This document shows, piece by piece, positions 1-8,346 of a DNA stretch of 32,826 nucleotides. The notes beneath the pieces were generated by a model. That model made no database searches, was not told the origin of the DNA, and was given only the letters and a program-made list of their open reading frames with translations. Both the position numbers and the translations under genes were made by a program. The stretch lies in contig NZ_JGVK01000028.1 in assembly GCF_000731795.2 (NCBI RefSeq), positions 1 to 32,826 of the forward strand, in the 5' to 3' direction. Origin of the DNA: Candidatus Photodesmus blepharonis (GTDB lineage: Bacteria; Pseudomonadota; Gammaproteobacteria; Enterobacterales; Vibrionaceae). The stretch's first letter is position 1. Every line of letters starts with the position of its first letter.

Positions 1-32
1 TTTTTTTTTGTTTCACTTAATATGAAATAAAA

Positions 33-108
33 GGGCGATTAGCTCAGTTGGGAGAGCACCTGCCTTACAAGCAGGGGGTCACTGGTTCGAACCCAGTATC
101 GCCCACCA
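33..108 (+). tRNA. tRNA-Val (anticodon UAC)
   Basis: A complete 76-nt cloverleaf can be folded by eye. The 7-bp acceptor stem pairs 33-39 with 98-104. The anticodon stem pairs 59-63 with 71-75 around a 7-base loop whose central bases 66-68 read TAC. The T arm contains the usual GGTTCGAACC. The discriminator A at 105 is followed by a genome-encoded CCA at 106-108. The sequence closely resembles the gammaproteobacterial tRNA-Val(UAC). No other tRNA is adjacent, so this is either a single gene or the last of an array that begins left of the window. Confidence 0.97.
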
Positions 109-167
109 TTTAGGAAATATCTTGTAGTAGTTTATTTTTCATTAATTATAGATTTGTCATTTTAAAA

Positions 168-803
168 ATGGATCTTTCAGATTTTCGTAGAGAATATGTA
201 AAAACTAGCTTAAGAAGAAAAAATTTGAAGCTTGATCCGATTGATCAATTTAATTTTTGGTTGCAGGAAGCTATCGATGCTAGATTGATAGATCCTACAG
301 CGATGACTATTGCAACAGTCAATAAAGAAGGCCAACCCTTTCAGCGTGTTGTTTTATTAAAGAGTGTTAATAAGTGTGGTTTTGTTTTTTATACAAATTT
401 TGCTAGCCGTAAAGCTAACCATATAAAACTAAATAACAAAGTAAGTTTGCATTTTTCTTGGTGTTCTATGGAGCGTCAGGTTCATGTGACTGGTACGGCA
501 AAAAGACTGACTAAGATGGAAAACGTGAGGTATTTCTCTTCTCGTCCAAAGGAAAGTCAAATCGCCTCTATCGTAAGTAAGCAAAGTAGTAAAATTTCTA
601 CTCATAGTGTTTTGGAAGGAAAATTCTTGGAATTACAACAAAAGTTTGAACGAAGAGAAGTTCCAATACCAAATTATTGGGGAGGGTTTAGAATTCGTCC
701 AGAAACAATTGAGTTTTGGCAAGGTGGCAGACATAGATTACATGATAGATTTTTATTTACAAAATGCGAAAATCGATGGAAAGTTGATCGACTCGCTCCC
801 TAA
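168..803 (+). CDS. pdxH: pyridoxine/pyridoxamine 5'-phosphate oxidase
   Basis: FMN-dependent oxidase that converts pyridoxine or pyridoxamine 5'-phosphate to pyridoxal 5'-phosphate in the cytoplasm, the last step of B6 synthesis and also the salvage step. The 211-aa protein has the family's full length. It shows the LRR(x)nLDPI N-terminus, DPTAMTIATV, the QRVVLLK and YTN.ASRKA FMN-site blocks, the SKQSS block, and a C-terminus ending KVDRLAP exactly as in Vibrio and E. coli. One oddity is that the PLP-site motif WQGGEHRLHD reads WQGGRHRLHD here, with Glu replaced by Arg (codon 729-731); the adjacent Arg and His that contact substrate are kept. It follows the tRNA by about 60 bp and its stop overlaps the stop of the convergent gene by 4 bp. 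Confidence 0.97.
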   Translation: MDLSDFRREYVKTSLRRKNLKLDPIDQFNFWLQEAIDARLIDPTAMTIATVNKEGQPFQRVVLLKSVNKCGFVFYTNFASRKANHIKLNNKVSLHFSWCSMERQVHVTGTAKRLTKMENVRYFSSRPKESQIASIVSKQSSKISTHSVLEGKFLELQQKFERREVPIPNYWGGFRIRPETIEFWQGGRHRLHDRFLFTKCENRWKVDRLAP

Positions 804-2644
804 TTTGTTAGATTGTTGTTGATGTCTCTTACTACTCGAAAACCAGTATAATTTGAAGAAGAGGACTCCGCAAGGAAAAGGCGTTTATCGGCTGCAGCCA
901 TGTTTGGTGAAAAGATCCACGCTCCACCTTTGACGATGCCACGTTTATCGTTGGTCCATTCCCAAACATTGCCAACCATGTCATAAAGTCCAATTTGATT
1001 TGGAGAAAAAGCTCGGACCGGTGAAGTGCCTTGGTTAGACCAAAGTGTTCCACCCCATCCTGTGTTAGCTTCACCGGGTTTGAATTCATTACCCCACCAG
1101 TAATTATCTTGACTGTCGAGAAGAGCTGCAATTTCCCATTCATCTTCGCTTGGTAATCGGTAGGTATAGCCTGTTTCTTTGCTTAACCATTGTGTGTAAG
1201 CTTTGGCGTCGTTTTTGCTTATACAAACTACAGGTGAGTTATTAAATTGTTTAAAGCCAGGATTACGCCAAGAGCCATTAGGAATAGGAATGTTTTTAGA
1301 ATCGTTGATAGTGGTACAGGTATGTTTATTTTCTGCTTCTGTTAGGTAATTAGTGATATTGACAAAGTTTGCGAATTGTTCAACAGTTACAGGAGTTAGC
1401 CCAATTCCGAAAGCATAAGGGAAATTAACTTTTTTCGATAATTTTTTAGAGTTCGAGTATTTGCTTGGAATTAAAGCAACCATACTAGGTGCTTCATGTT
1501 TTCCGGGTAAAGAATCTGCAAACTTATAACCTGCAATCAGTTTGTTTTCTTTTTCCTTTAAGATAGCTTTCAATATTTTGTCTGCATTAATGTCTATTTT
1601 TTTTTGAATAAAAGAATGATAGCCTTCTTTCTCTATAGTAATCATGTGCGGTCCTGTTGGTAACATGATCTCTACAGGAGAGCTACCATAAGAGATCCCA
1701 TCAATTGATATGTTGTCGTTGTGTTGATTTGAATCGACTCTTAATTTTACCCAAGCAACTTTCTCATTTTGTGTAAATTTAGTTGTGCTATGATCGCCAA
1801 AAGCAAAACAATATTTGGATTCTAATTTAAGTAATTTGCACGCTATAGTTTCGCTTGGGTATGTAGCTAGGTTTGCATTTAAAATAATTTTGTAGTGTTT
1901 GTCATCATAGAAACCAGATTCAAAGGTTTCGTAATGCAGTAGGTGGATGTCTAATAAACCGTTATCAACATTTTTTTTGATTAAATCGCTTTCTGTGGTT
2001 TCAGTGATGATTATTTTTTGAAATTCGTCAATTACTTTTTCTTGAGCTAAAGTTTCGGTTTGTTTTTTACATTGTTCAAATGTCATTGTTGTATCGCATG
2101 TATTGGTAAAAATGACTTGCTGTGTGTCATTTCGTTTTAATTCTTTTTTTAAGCGACTAGTACGAGCACGTATTTTCTTTTCTTCTAATTGGATTAAATG
2201 CAATTTAATTGTTTTGATATTAGCTTCTTTTTTTATTAGTTGTGTTTGTAACTCCTTTAACTTTTTTTCCTGTTTTAAACGATTGCTCTGATTTTCTTTT
2301 ACTTCCATCCAAACTTTTCGATAAGAATTTTGTAATCGCATCAAATTTAATTTCGGATTATTAATCATTTTTTGATATTCATGATCAAAATTAGACTTTG
2401 TTTTATTTAGCAACTTATTTAACTTTTCTGCTTTAAAATTTAGCGTGACTAGTTGTTTTTGTTCGTTTTGAATAACTTGTTTACATTCCTCTTTTTTTTT
2501 ATAGGCTTTTGATAGTTCAGAACGTCTATCAAAAATAGCATTCTCAATCTCGATGATTGAGGAATACGTTTGACTAGCCATGACTAATGTTGTTGCTAGG
2601 TAGGTTGATATCACGAATATCAGAACCGCTGAACTTTGTTGCAT
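800..2644 (-). CDS. secreted coiled-coil / PEGA / SUMF1 (FGE-like) domain protein
   Basis: A 614-aa exported protein. Residues 1 to about 23 form a signal peptide. Residues about 25-170 are charged and heptad-like (coiled coil). A middle region carries two cysteine pairs, C-x8-C and C-x9-C. Then comes a PEGA domain (about 300-365, with ISIDGISYGSSPVEIMLP) and a C-terminal formylglycine-generating-enzyme fold (about 385-608) with GNVWEWTND and a final GFRVVRD. The paired cysteines that activate sulfatases in true FGE proteins are absent from the KGGAW...GFR segment, so sulfatase activation is unlikely. Related PvdO/EgtB-like SUMF1 domains do other chemistry or only bind. The domain order suggests a periplasmic, perhaps envelope-attached protein; substrate and partner are unknown. 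It shares an extended region with the upstream gene at 2745-3845 and is probably co-transcribed with it. Confidence 0.85.
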   Translation of the reverse strand: MQQSSAVLIFVISTYLATTLVMASQTYSSIIEIENAIFDRRSELSKAYKKKEECKQVIQNEQKQLVTLNFKAEKLNKLLNKTKSNFDHEYQKMINNPKLNLMRLQNSYRKVWMEVKENQSNRLKQEKKLKELQTQLIKKEANIKTIKLHLIQLEEKKIRARTSRLKKELKRNDTQQVIFTNTCDTTMTFEQCKKQTETLAQEKVIDEFQKIIITETTESDLIKKNVDNGLLDIHLLHYETFESGFYDDKHYKIILNANLATYPSETIACKLLKLESKYCFAFGDHSTTKFTQNEKVAWVKLRVDSNQHNDNISIDGISYGSSPVEIMLPTGPHMITIEKEGYHSFIQKKIDINADKILKAILKEKENKLIAGYKFADSLPGKHEAPSMVALIPSKYSNSKKLSKKVNFPYAFGIGLTPVTVEQFANFVNITNYLTEAENKHTCTTINDSKNIPIPNGSWRNPGFKQFNNSPVVCISKNDAKAYTQWLSKETGYTYRLPSEDEWEIAALLDSQDNYWWGNEFKPGEANTGWGGTLWSNQGTSPVRAFSPNQIGLYDMVGNVWEWTNDKRGIVKGGAWIFSPNMAAADKRLFLAESSSSNYTGFRVVRDINNNLTN

Positions 2645-2744
2645 TGTCTTTCTACTTTAGTAAGAAAAATAATTGATTAATCCGTACAAAAATATTTTTC
2701 CTTAAAACGGCACTTCTTTAATATCTCTAGATAAAAAATTTGAA

Positions 2745-3845
2745 TTAACTATTTTTTTTTTGTTTTAGTTTTGCCCATATAGTGTGATTACCATCGATCC
2801 TAACAGTTCGATTATATGTTTCGTAACGATTTTTAGAAACTGTTATTTGGTGATCACCCTTTGGTAGCAGCACTTCAATTGGAGTGCTTCCGTACTTTAT
2901 TCCGTTGATTGTAACTGAATCGTTGTATTGATCGGAGCGAACAATGACATTGACCCATTTTTTATTGTTCTCTTTTGGCTTTTTCAAAGCTTCACCTTTT
3001 AAACAGTAACGTGCTGAAACATTAAGAAGTTTGCATGCAGCTGTTAATTCAGGTTTCGCTTGTAATTGTAGTTTCATTTGAGTAAAGTGCTCGTTTTCGC
3101 CTTTAAAGCCGCTACGAATAATCTGATTTTCTTGAATGTAGATATTCAATTGAACGTCTTTCACGTTCTGCTTTACGAGAGCTGATTCACTTAAATTAAA
3201 AAATAGTTTTTCGCGGAAAGATTTAACGGCTTTTTGTTTAGTCAGATATATACCCTGGTTCGAACACTCACCAAGCGTCATGGTCATTGAACAGGTTGTT
3301 TGAAAACTCGTTTCAAAAGTACTACTTTTACGCAGCTCAGATTCGAGACGTCTAATTCTTGCAGATACTCGCAATTCCTGCAAATTAGAGAATTCAGCGT
3401 TCAGACGATCCTGCTTTTGTTTAATCTGATCTAGAAGTATCTCACTTTCAGTGATTGCTTGCTTAGCATCAAGTTGATCAGAATGATTCTGTTTTACCTC
3501 AGACCAGGATTCTTGATACTTTTTCTGAAAAGAAATGAGATCAATCTCAGGCTCTTCAAGTAATCGATTGTATTGTTTGTCGAGGTCTAACTTAGCTCGT
3601 TCCTGTTTAAGATTGAGTTCTTCTCCATATCTCGAAAGTCGGTTTAGTTCATTTTTAATTTGTTGAAGTTTATGATTTTCAGCTTCGTAGCTTGATGCAG
3701 CAGAATCAAGTTCGGTTTGCTTTATATTTATTTTCGCATCAATAGTAGCAATTGGATTGCTTTCTTCCGAATATGCTGGTTTATCTATCCCAAAGGGTAC
3801 TAGCGTAAATAATAAAAGAGCTAAAATAGTACGACGTATAATCAT
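2745..3845 (-). CDS. secreted coiled-coil / PEGA domain protein (paralogue of 800-2644)
   Basis: A 366-aa exported protein of unknown function. It begins with a signal peptide (MIIRRTILALLLF..., cleavage probably near AYSEE), followed by a long coiled coil (about 30-165). It then has the same cysteine pairs as its neighbour (C-x8-C in CSMTMTLGEC and C-x9-C in CKLLNVSARYC) and a C-terminal PEGA domain (VTINGIKYGSTPIEVLLP). It stops just after the PEGA domain, where the paralogue continues into its SUMF1 domain, so this is either a domain-loss copy or the ancestral short form. The ATG at 3845 is chosen because an AGGA ribosome-binding site lies just upstream; a TTG 12 bp earlier is less likely. 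The 100-bp spacing to the next gene suggests a two-gene unit. Confidence 0.85.
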   Translation of the reverse strand: MIIRRTILALLLFTLVPFGIDKPAYSEESNPIATIDAKINIKQTELDSAASSYEAENHKLQQIKNELNRLSRYGEELNLKQERAKLDLDKQYNRLLEEPEIDLISFQKKYQESWSEVKQNHSDQLDAKQAITESEILLDQIKQKQDRLNAEFSNLQELRVSARIRRLESELRKSSTFETSFQTTCSMTMTLGECSNQGIYLTKQKAVKSFREKLFFNLSESALVKQNVKDVQLNIYIQENQIIRSGFKGENEHFTQMKLQLQAKPELTAACKLLNVSARYCLKGEALKKPKENNKKWVNVIVRSDQYNDSVTINGIKYGSTPIEVLLPKGDHQITVSKNRYETYNRTVRIDGNHTIWAKLKQKKNS

Positions 3846-3857
3846 AAGTTCCTGCAA

Positions 3858-4301
3858 TAACTAATGTATTAAATTTACATACATGGAAGATTTTTCAATG
3901 ACTTCGTGTATTGGAGCTACGTGTACTTCTTGAGTTCGATTTTTTTTCTCATGCAAAAATTACCAATAACAACAAACTTTAGAAAGAGTACAGTCAATAG
4001 ACCACCATTTACACAGCTGTCATTTTGCCTCTACATCATAAAATATGCAAGCCTATAAATTTGGTAACGTTTTATTACTATAATCTACGATCTGAATCAT
4101 GATTTATCTTTTTTTGTCATATATGATTTGTTTTCGTTGTTTACATTGTTAAAAAAGATTTTTTTTGAATTCTTTTACTATGCTCATAAAGGTAAGCAAT
4201 TAAATATAGAGTTGTGTGTTCTAAATTGGTTAAATATTTTAAAAATTATAAAGTCATTAACTTTTCTATTTTTCTTTTAAATACAATGGATAAACAATTA
4301 A
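3858..4301. other. gene-free intergenic region
   Basis: This is a 444-bp AT-rich stretch between the divergently transcribed PEGA gene and popT. It must hold the promoters of both units, but no -35/-10 pair with good spacing stands out. I saw no convincing gene fragment, tRNA or strong hairpin. The distance is long for a compact genome, so it may be the residue of a lost gene. Confidence 0.5.
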
Positions 4302-5216
4302 ATGAATTACTTTGGTGTTTTTTTAAAAGGAATATTAATGGGTGCAGCTGATGTTGTTCCTGGCGTTTCTGGAGGCACTATCGCCTTTATTGCTGGTATT
4401 TACGATATATTACTTAAAAGTATTCGTTCTATTAATTTAGGTTTTATATCGGTTTGGAAAAAAGATGGATTTAAAAACGCCTTTGAATATATTAATGGTT
4501 TTTTCCTTATTGCTTTGTTAGGCGGTATTTTGATTGGTATTCTGACATTAGCTAAATTGGTCTCTTGGTTGTTAGTGTCAAATCCAATCCAGACCTGGTC
4601 ATTTTTCTTTGGATTAATTCTCATATCCGCATTTCATATGTTTAGACAAATGAAAAAACAATGTAGCTTTTTTCGATTTTTGTTTTTAGTATTTGGAGGA
4701 GTGTTTGCATATGTCATTACGATGTTAAGACCGCTTCAATTTGAATTTACAGGCATTGCTATATTATTTGCCGGTTCTTTGGCAATTTGTGCAATGATTT
4801 TGCCGGGTATTTCTGGAAGCCTAGTTTTAATTTTCCTTGGAATGTATACTCCTATGCTAGAGGCAGTTAAGTCATTTCAGATTGATACACTTGTATTGTT
4901 TTTACTTGGTTGTGTAGGTGGTCTTTTGTCTTTTGCACGTTTGATTTATTTTTTTATAAATAAATTTAGGGATGTAACATTGTTGTTTTTAAGTGGGTTA
5001 ATGCTTGGTTCTTTACCTAAGTTGTGGCCTTGGAAGATCACAGTTTCGTGGCGTATTGACGCTAATGGAGAGCTAACGCCTTTCTTAGAGAAGAATCTAT
5101 CGCCATTTGAATTTGAAATTGTATCAGCTCAACCAGCTCAATTAGGATCGGCTGTTATTTTTATGTTTTGTGCTGTTGGATTAGTTTTAGGATTAGAAAA
5201 AATTTCAAAAGGATAA
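4302..5216 (+). CDS. popT: DUF368 / PopT polyprenyl-phosphate transporter
   Basis: A 304-aa multi-spanning inner-membrane protein of the DUF368 family, whose Vibrio cholerae member is reported to recycle undecaprenyl phosphate (C55-P) across the membrane for peptidoglycan and surface-polymer synthesis. The N-terminal signature MGAADVVPGVSGGTIAF is seen at residues 13-29. A second, internally related block (ILPGISGSLVLIFLGMY) near residue 165 reflects the family's inverted-repeat architecture. Eight or more hydrophobic segments are visible. It heads a plus-strand run with three genes for a secreted protein and copper chaperones; the spacing of 32 bp or less suggests one transcript. It is functionally linked to murJ at 19987, since both belong to the lipid-carrier cycle. 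The ribosome-binding site is weak, but the start agrees with relatives. Confidence 0.93.
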   Translation: MNYFGVFLKGILMGAADVVPGVSGGTIAFIAGIYDILLKSIRSINLGFISVWKKDGFKNAFEYINGFFLIALLGGILIGILTLAKLVSWLLVSNPIQTWSFFFGLILISAFHMFRQMKKQCSFFRFLFLVFGGVFAYVITMLRPLQFEFTGIAILFAGSLAICAMILPGISGSLVLIFLGMYTPMLEAVKSFQIDTLVLFLLGCVGGLLSFARLIYFFINKFRDVTLLFLSGLMLGSLPKLWPWKITVSWRIDANGELTPFLEKNLSPFEFEIVSAQPAQLGSAVIFMFCAVGLVLGLEKISKG

Positions 5217-5248
5217 TTTCTTTAGATGTTAATCTGACGTTAATAATT

Positions 5249-5677
5249 ATGCATTTTTTAATTAAAACTTTAATAGGTTTTCTAGCTTCAGGAGTCGGAT
5301 TTTTTTTGTACGACCTTATTGATTGCTTAAATCAATTGAACTCAATAATGCCTATTGAGGAATATTGTATGCTTTCAGATGGGACTTGCATCCAGAATGA
5401 AGTAGTTATGACATTAAATAAAGATATTATTCAACCACTGGTTCCATTTAAGATGACAGTACGATGGAAAAATAGTCATCCTAAAGGGTTGCTGTTGAGT
5501 ATGAGAGGATTAGAAATGGATATGGGGGTAATAAAATACCGCTTACAGTCCATTGGTAATAAGATTTATGACACTGATATTGTCTTTCCAATATGTACTG
5601 CAAATAAAATGACATGGATTGGGACTCTGTCTGATGGGATTGATACTGTTTATCCAGCAATTAGGATCTTAAAATGA
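5249..5677 (+). CDS. uncharacterised exported/membrane-anchored protein between popT and SCO1
   Basis: I do not recognise a named family. The protein is 142 aa from the ATG at 5249. A longer frame opening at 5168 would run inside popT and adds a poor N-terminus, so I prefer 5249. Residues about 3-22 form one hydrophobic segment (signal peptide or anchor), and the rest looks extracytoplasmic. Three cysteines stand out: a CMLSDGTC pair and a later FPICTANKMTW, plus many methionines, which would suit a metal-handling or disulfide-bonded domain. Its stop overlaps the SCO1 start (ATGA), so it is translationally coupled to copper-chaperone genes. A role in cytochrome oxidase assembly is inferred from context only. 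Confidence 0.75.
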   Translation: MHFLIKTLIGFLASGVGFFLYDLIDCLNQLNSIMPIEEYCMLSDGTCIQNEVVMTLNKDIIQPLVPFKMTVRWKNSHPKGLLLSMRGLEMDMGVIKYRLQSIGNKIYDTDIVFPICTANKMTWIGTLSDGIDTVYPAIRILK

Positions 5678-6276
5678 GTAGACATTATTTGCTTGTTGTT
5701 GTTGTTTTTGCTTTTGTATTGGGATTGGGTTTCAGGATTTATTTAGAAATGTCAAAAGACGCTTCTTCTCTTCTAAGTTTATTGTTATTTGGGAAAGATG
5801 AAAATGGAACTGATATTTTTGATTTGCAAGATACAAGAATTCGAATCGTTTATTTTGGTTTTACTCGTTGTCCGGATATTTGTCCAACTTCATTATCTGT
5901 TTTGGCCACTGCGTTAAACGAAATTGATGAGGTGGATAGAGCGAAGTTGCGACCATTGTTTGTATCTTTGGATCCTGAGCATGATAAAGCTAATTTCGCG
6001 CATCAGTACGCGCAGTATTTTCATACGATGATAGAAGGTTTTTCGGCTCCTTTAGAGGTAATAACAGAACTTGCATCCCGCTATGGCGTAATTTTTTATA
6101 AAACCAAACTTGAAGGTTCTCAAATGAAATATACAATTGATCACAGTTCAAATTTTTATTTTTTAGAACCAAATGGTGCTTTAATTGCTAAAGTAGCACA
6201 TACATTTTCTCCAGATCCATTGATTGAAACTATTAATATGATTACTAATACAAAAATAAAGAGGATTTTAGAATGA
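5674..6276 (+). CDS. SCO1/SenC/PrrC copper chaperone for cytochrome oxidase
   Basis: A 200-aa membrane-anchored thioredoxin-fold protein. It has one N-terminal transmembrane segment (residues 5-22), the CxxxC copper site at C66 and C70 (in FTRCPDIC), the distal ligand His157 in DHSSNFYF, and the SLDPE motif near residue 100. All three copper ligands are present, so it should be functional. Family members insert or reduce copper for terminal oxidases on the periplasmic side. It overlaps its neighbours on both sides by 4 bp (ATGA), giving tight translational coupling with the unknown gene before it and the PCuAC gene after it. Confidence 0.93.
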   Translation: MSRHYLLVVVVFAFVLGLGFRIYLEMSKDASSLLSLLLFGKDENGTDIFDLQDTRIRIVYFGFTRCPDICPTSLSVLATALNEIDEVDRAKLRPLFVSLDPEHDKANFAHQYAQYFHTMIEGFSAPLEVITELASRYGVIFYKTKLEGSQMKYTIDHSSNFYFLEPNGALIAKVAHTFSPDPLIETINMITNTKIKRILE

Positions 6277-6686
6277 AAAAGCTTTTTCTGACTTTGAGCT
6301 TGATATTGAGCTCGTTCGTTTATGCAGAAAAAAACGTAGTAGTATACGCTCCCTATGCTAAAACTACACCACTAAACGCAATAAGTGGTGCTGTCTTTTT
6401 TGAAATCATGAGCTTTAGTGATGAAGTTTATACGATTGTATCGGCCGTTACTGATGTAGCCTCTAAAGCAGAATTGCATGATGTGGTTAAAGAGGGCGAT
6501 GTAATGAAAATGCGTCGTATGCATAATATTGAGTTACCTGCAAAAGGTAAGGTAGTGCTAAAACCGGGTGGTTTACATATAATGCTTTACGATCTAAAAG
6601 AAAGGTTGGTGGCAGGTAAAGAGATTGATTTAAAGCTTGTTTTCTCTGATGGTGAAGAGTACACATTCAAAGTACCAATAGTCTAA
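6273..6686 (+). CDS. PCu(A)C (DUF461) periplasmic copper chaperone
   Basis: A 137-aa secreted protein with an 18-residue signal peptide ending in VYA. The family's copper motif has exact spacing: His69, Met80 (11 apart), His102 (22 later) and Met104, matching H-x10-M-x21-H-x-M. PCuAC proteins carry Cu(I) in the periplasm and pass it to the CuA site of cytochrome c oxidase together with SCO proteins. The adjacent, overlapping SCO1 gene supports this. It is the last gene of the operon and is followed by a strong terminator at 6764-6800. Confidence 0.93.
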   Translation: MKKLFLTLSLILSSFVYAEKNVVVYAPYAKTTPLNAISGAVFFEIMSFSDEVYTIVSAVTDVASKAELHDVVKEGDVMKMRRMHNIELPAKGKVVLKPGGLHIMLYDLKERLVAGKEIDLKLVFSDGEEYTFKVPIV

Positions 6687-6763
6687 AAGTAATAAATATT
6701 TTTATTAAATAGTGATCGTGTTTTCGAATTCTTGTATTACGGAGCATTCATGACTCTTGCTGG

Positions 6764-6808
6764 ATAGCCTACCTTTTGTTAGCAACAAAAGGTAGGCTAT
6801 TAATTTAT
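6764..6808 (+). terminator. Rho-independent terminator of the popT-PCuAC operon
   Basis: The arms 6764-6780 and 6784-6800 are perfect 17-bp inverted repeats around a 3-nt loop (AGC). A T-rich tail (TAATTTATTTT) follows on the plus strand. It lies about 80 bp after the PCuAC stop, which is rather far. The tail is interrupted rather than a pure T run, so it may also act as an mRNA-stabilising hairpin. Confidence 0.85.
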
Positions 6809-6988
6809 TTTATCCGGGAAACTGATTCAGATATTAGGTATTTTATTTTCTACCTGCTGATCCTTCCTTTCCGTTTTTGAGTGCGAAATGTCAATTAATT
6901 CTGGACACATGATTTCGAATCGCTAGTATTATCCTGCTTTAGTTTCAATGACTATAATTCTATAAATTGATTCATTACAGGAATGATT

Positions 6989-8203
6989 ATGCAATATAAA
7001 AATACATTTGTCCGTTTTATTCGAGGCAATCTAGTTTTACAAATTCTTGCCGGCATCGTTTTTGGTGTAGTATTGGCAATTTTAGTTCCAGAAAGTGCAA
7101 AAAAATTCGGATTATTTGGAACTCTTTTTGTGGGTGCGCTCAAGGCTGTAGCCCCAATTTTAGTATTCATTCTTGTGGCTTCCTCTATTCTAAATCGAAC
7201 GAAGAATCGACATGCTCGTATGCGTCCAATTGTGCTTTTATATTTTCTAAGTACATTTACTGCTGCTGTAACGGCTGTTGCATTAAGTTTCTTGTTTCCG
7301 ACCACGCTTACTTTAGTTGAAAATACCGTTAGTATTACACCACCTCCTCAGGGTATAATCGATATATTTAACGCATTACTATTTAAGTTAGTTGACAATC
7401 CAATTAGTGCATTGATGAACGCTAATTATATTGGTATTTTAGCATGGGCGGTTGCTTTAGGTTTGGCTCTTGATCGTGCATCAGTAACAACTAAGGCTAT
7501 ATTCCAAGATTTAAGTCATGGTTTATCTAAAGTTGTACACTTTGTCATTCGGTTAGCACCATTTGGTATTTTCAGCTTAGTATCAGTAACGCTCTCTAGC
7601 GCTGGTTTTAGAGCACTAGCTAGTTATGCTCGATTGCTATTTGTATTGCTTAGTGCGATGATACTTGTTGCCCTAGTTATAAATCCGATTATTGTTTTTT
7701 TAAAAACTGGTAAAAACCCTTATCCTCTAGTCCTGAAATGTTTACGTGAAAGTGGAGTTACAGCCTTTTTTACTCGTTCAAGTGCAGCGAATATTCCTGT
7801 TAATATGTTGCTTTGTGAAAAGCTGAAGCTAGATGAAGATACTTACTCAGTTTCAATTCCATTAGGTGCGAATATCAATATGGCTGGTGCTGCAATTACG
7901 ATAACAGTGTTAACTCTCGCTGCTGTTCACACGCTAGGTCTTGAAGTAGATCTATTAATGGCGTTATTACTCAGCTTGGTGGCTTCAGTTTCTGCTTGTG
8001 GTACGTCTGGTGTTGCTGGTGGTTCTTTACTCGTTGTTCCATTAGCCTGTAGTTTATTCGGTATTCAAAATGAAATAGCAATGCAAGTTGTTGCAGTGGG
8101 TTTTGTTATCGGTGTTATTCAAGATTCTGCTGAGACTGCATTAAATAGTTCCACAGATGTAGTGTTTACTGCACTTTATGCGCAACAAAACAAGGAATTC
8201 TAA
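6989..8203 (+). CDS. sstT: sodium/serine-threonine symporter
   Basis: A 404-aa inner-membrane carrier of the dicarboxylate/amino acid:cation symporter family that imports serine and threonine with Na+. Diagnostic stretches are [15 protein letters not shown], the [13 protein letters not shown] substrate-site loop, [18 protein letters not shown], and [19 protein letters not shown] near the end. All align closely to E. coli SstT. Of two in-frame ATGs at 6983 and 6989, the second sits 6 nt after AGGA and is the better start; the first overlaps that site. A TATAAT at 6953-6958 may be the -10 box, but no good -35 was found. Serine uptake would make sense if serA has been lost. Confidence 0.95.
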   Translation: MQYKNTFVRFIRGNLVLQILAGIVFGVVLAILVPESAKKFGLFGTLFVGALKAVAPILVFILVASSILNRTKNRHARMRPIVLLYFLSTFTAAVTAVALSFLFPTTLTLVENTVSITPPPQGIIDIFNALLFKLVDNPISALMNANYIGILAWAVALGLALDRASVTTKAIFQDLSHGLSKVVHFVIRLAPFGIFSLVSVTLSSAGFRALASYARLLFVLLSAMILVALVINPIIVFLKTGKNPYPLVLKCLRESGVTAFFTRSSAANIPVNMLLCEKLKLDEDTYSVSIPLGANINMAGAAITITVLTLAAVHTLGLEVDLLMALLLSLVASVSACGTSGVAGGSLLVVPLACSLFGIQNEIAMQVVAVGFVIGVIQDSAETALNSSTDVVFTALYAQQNKEF

Positions 8204-8346
8204 TATCAACAATCAAGCGATCCTTGATGCAGCAATTGGCAAGGGTCGCGTTCCACTGTATTGCTTTGATGCTTTTAAAAAAATTTTCACTGATCTTCTA
8301 ATCATGCAAGAAGCAATGAGCATTTTGAAATCTTTATTTTGTATCT

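Noticed and set aside
1-9. T run at the left edge as a terminator
   Set aside because: No stem can be seen because the upstream sequence is outside the window.
5168-5248. Longer N-terminus for the unknown gene before SCO1
   Set aside because: It would lie within popT, and the ATG at 5249 directly precedes a good signal/anchor segment.
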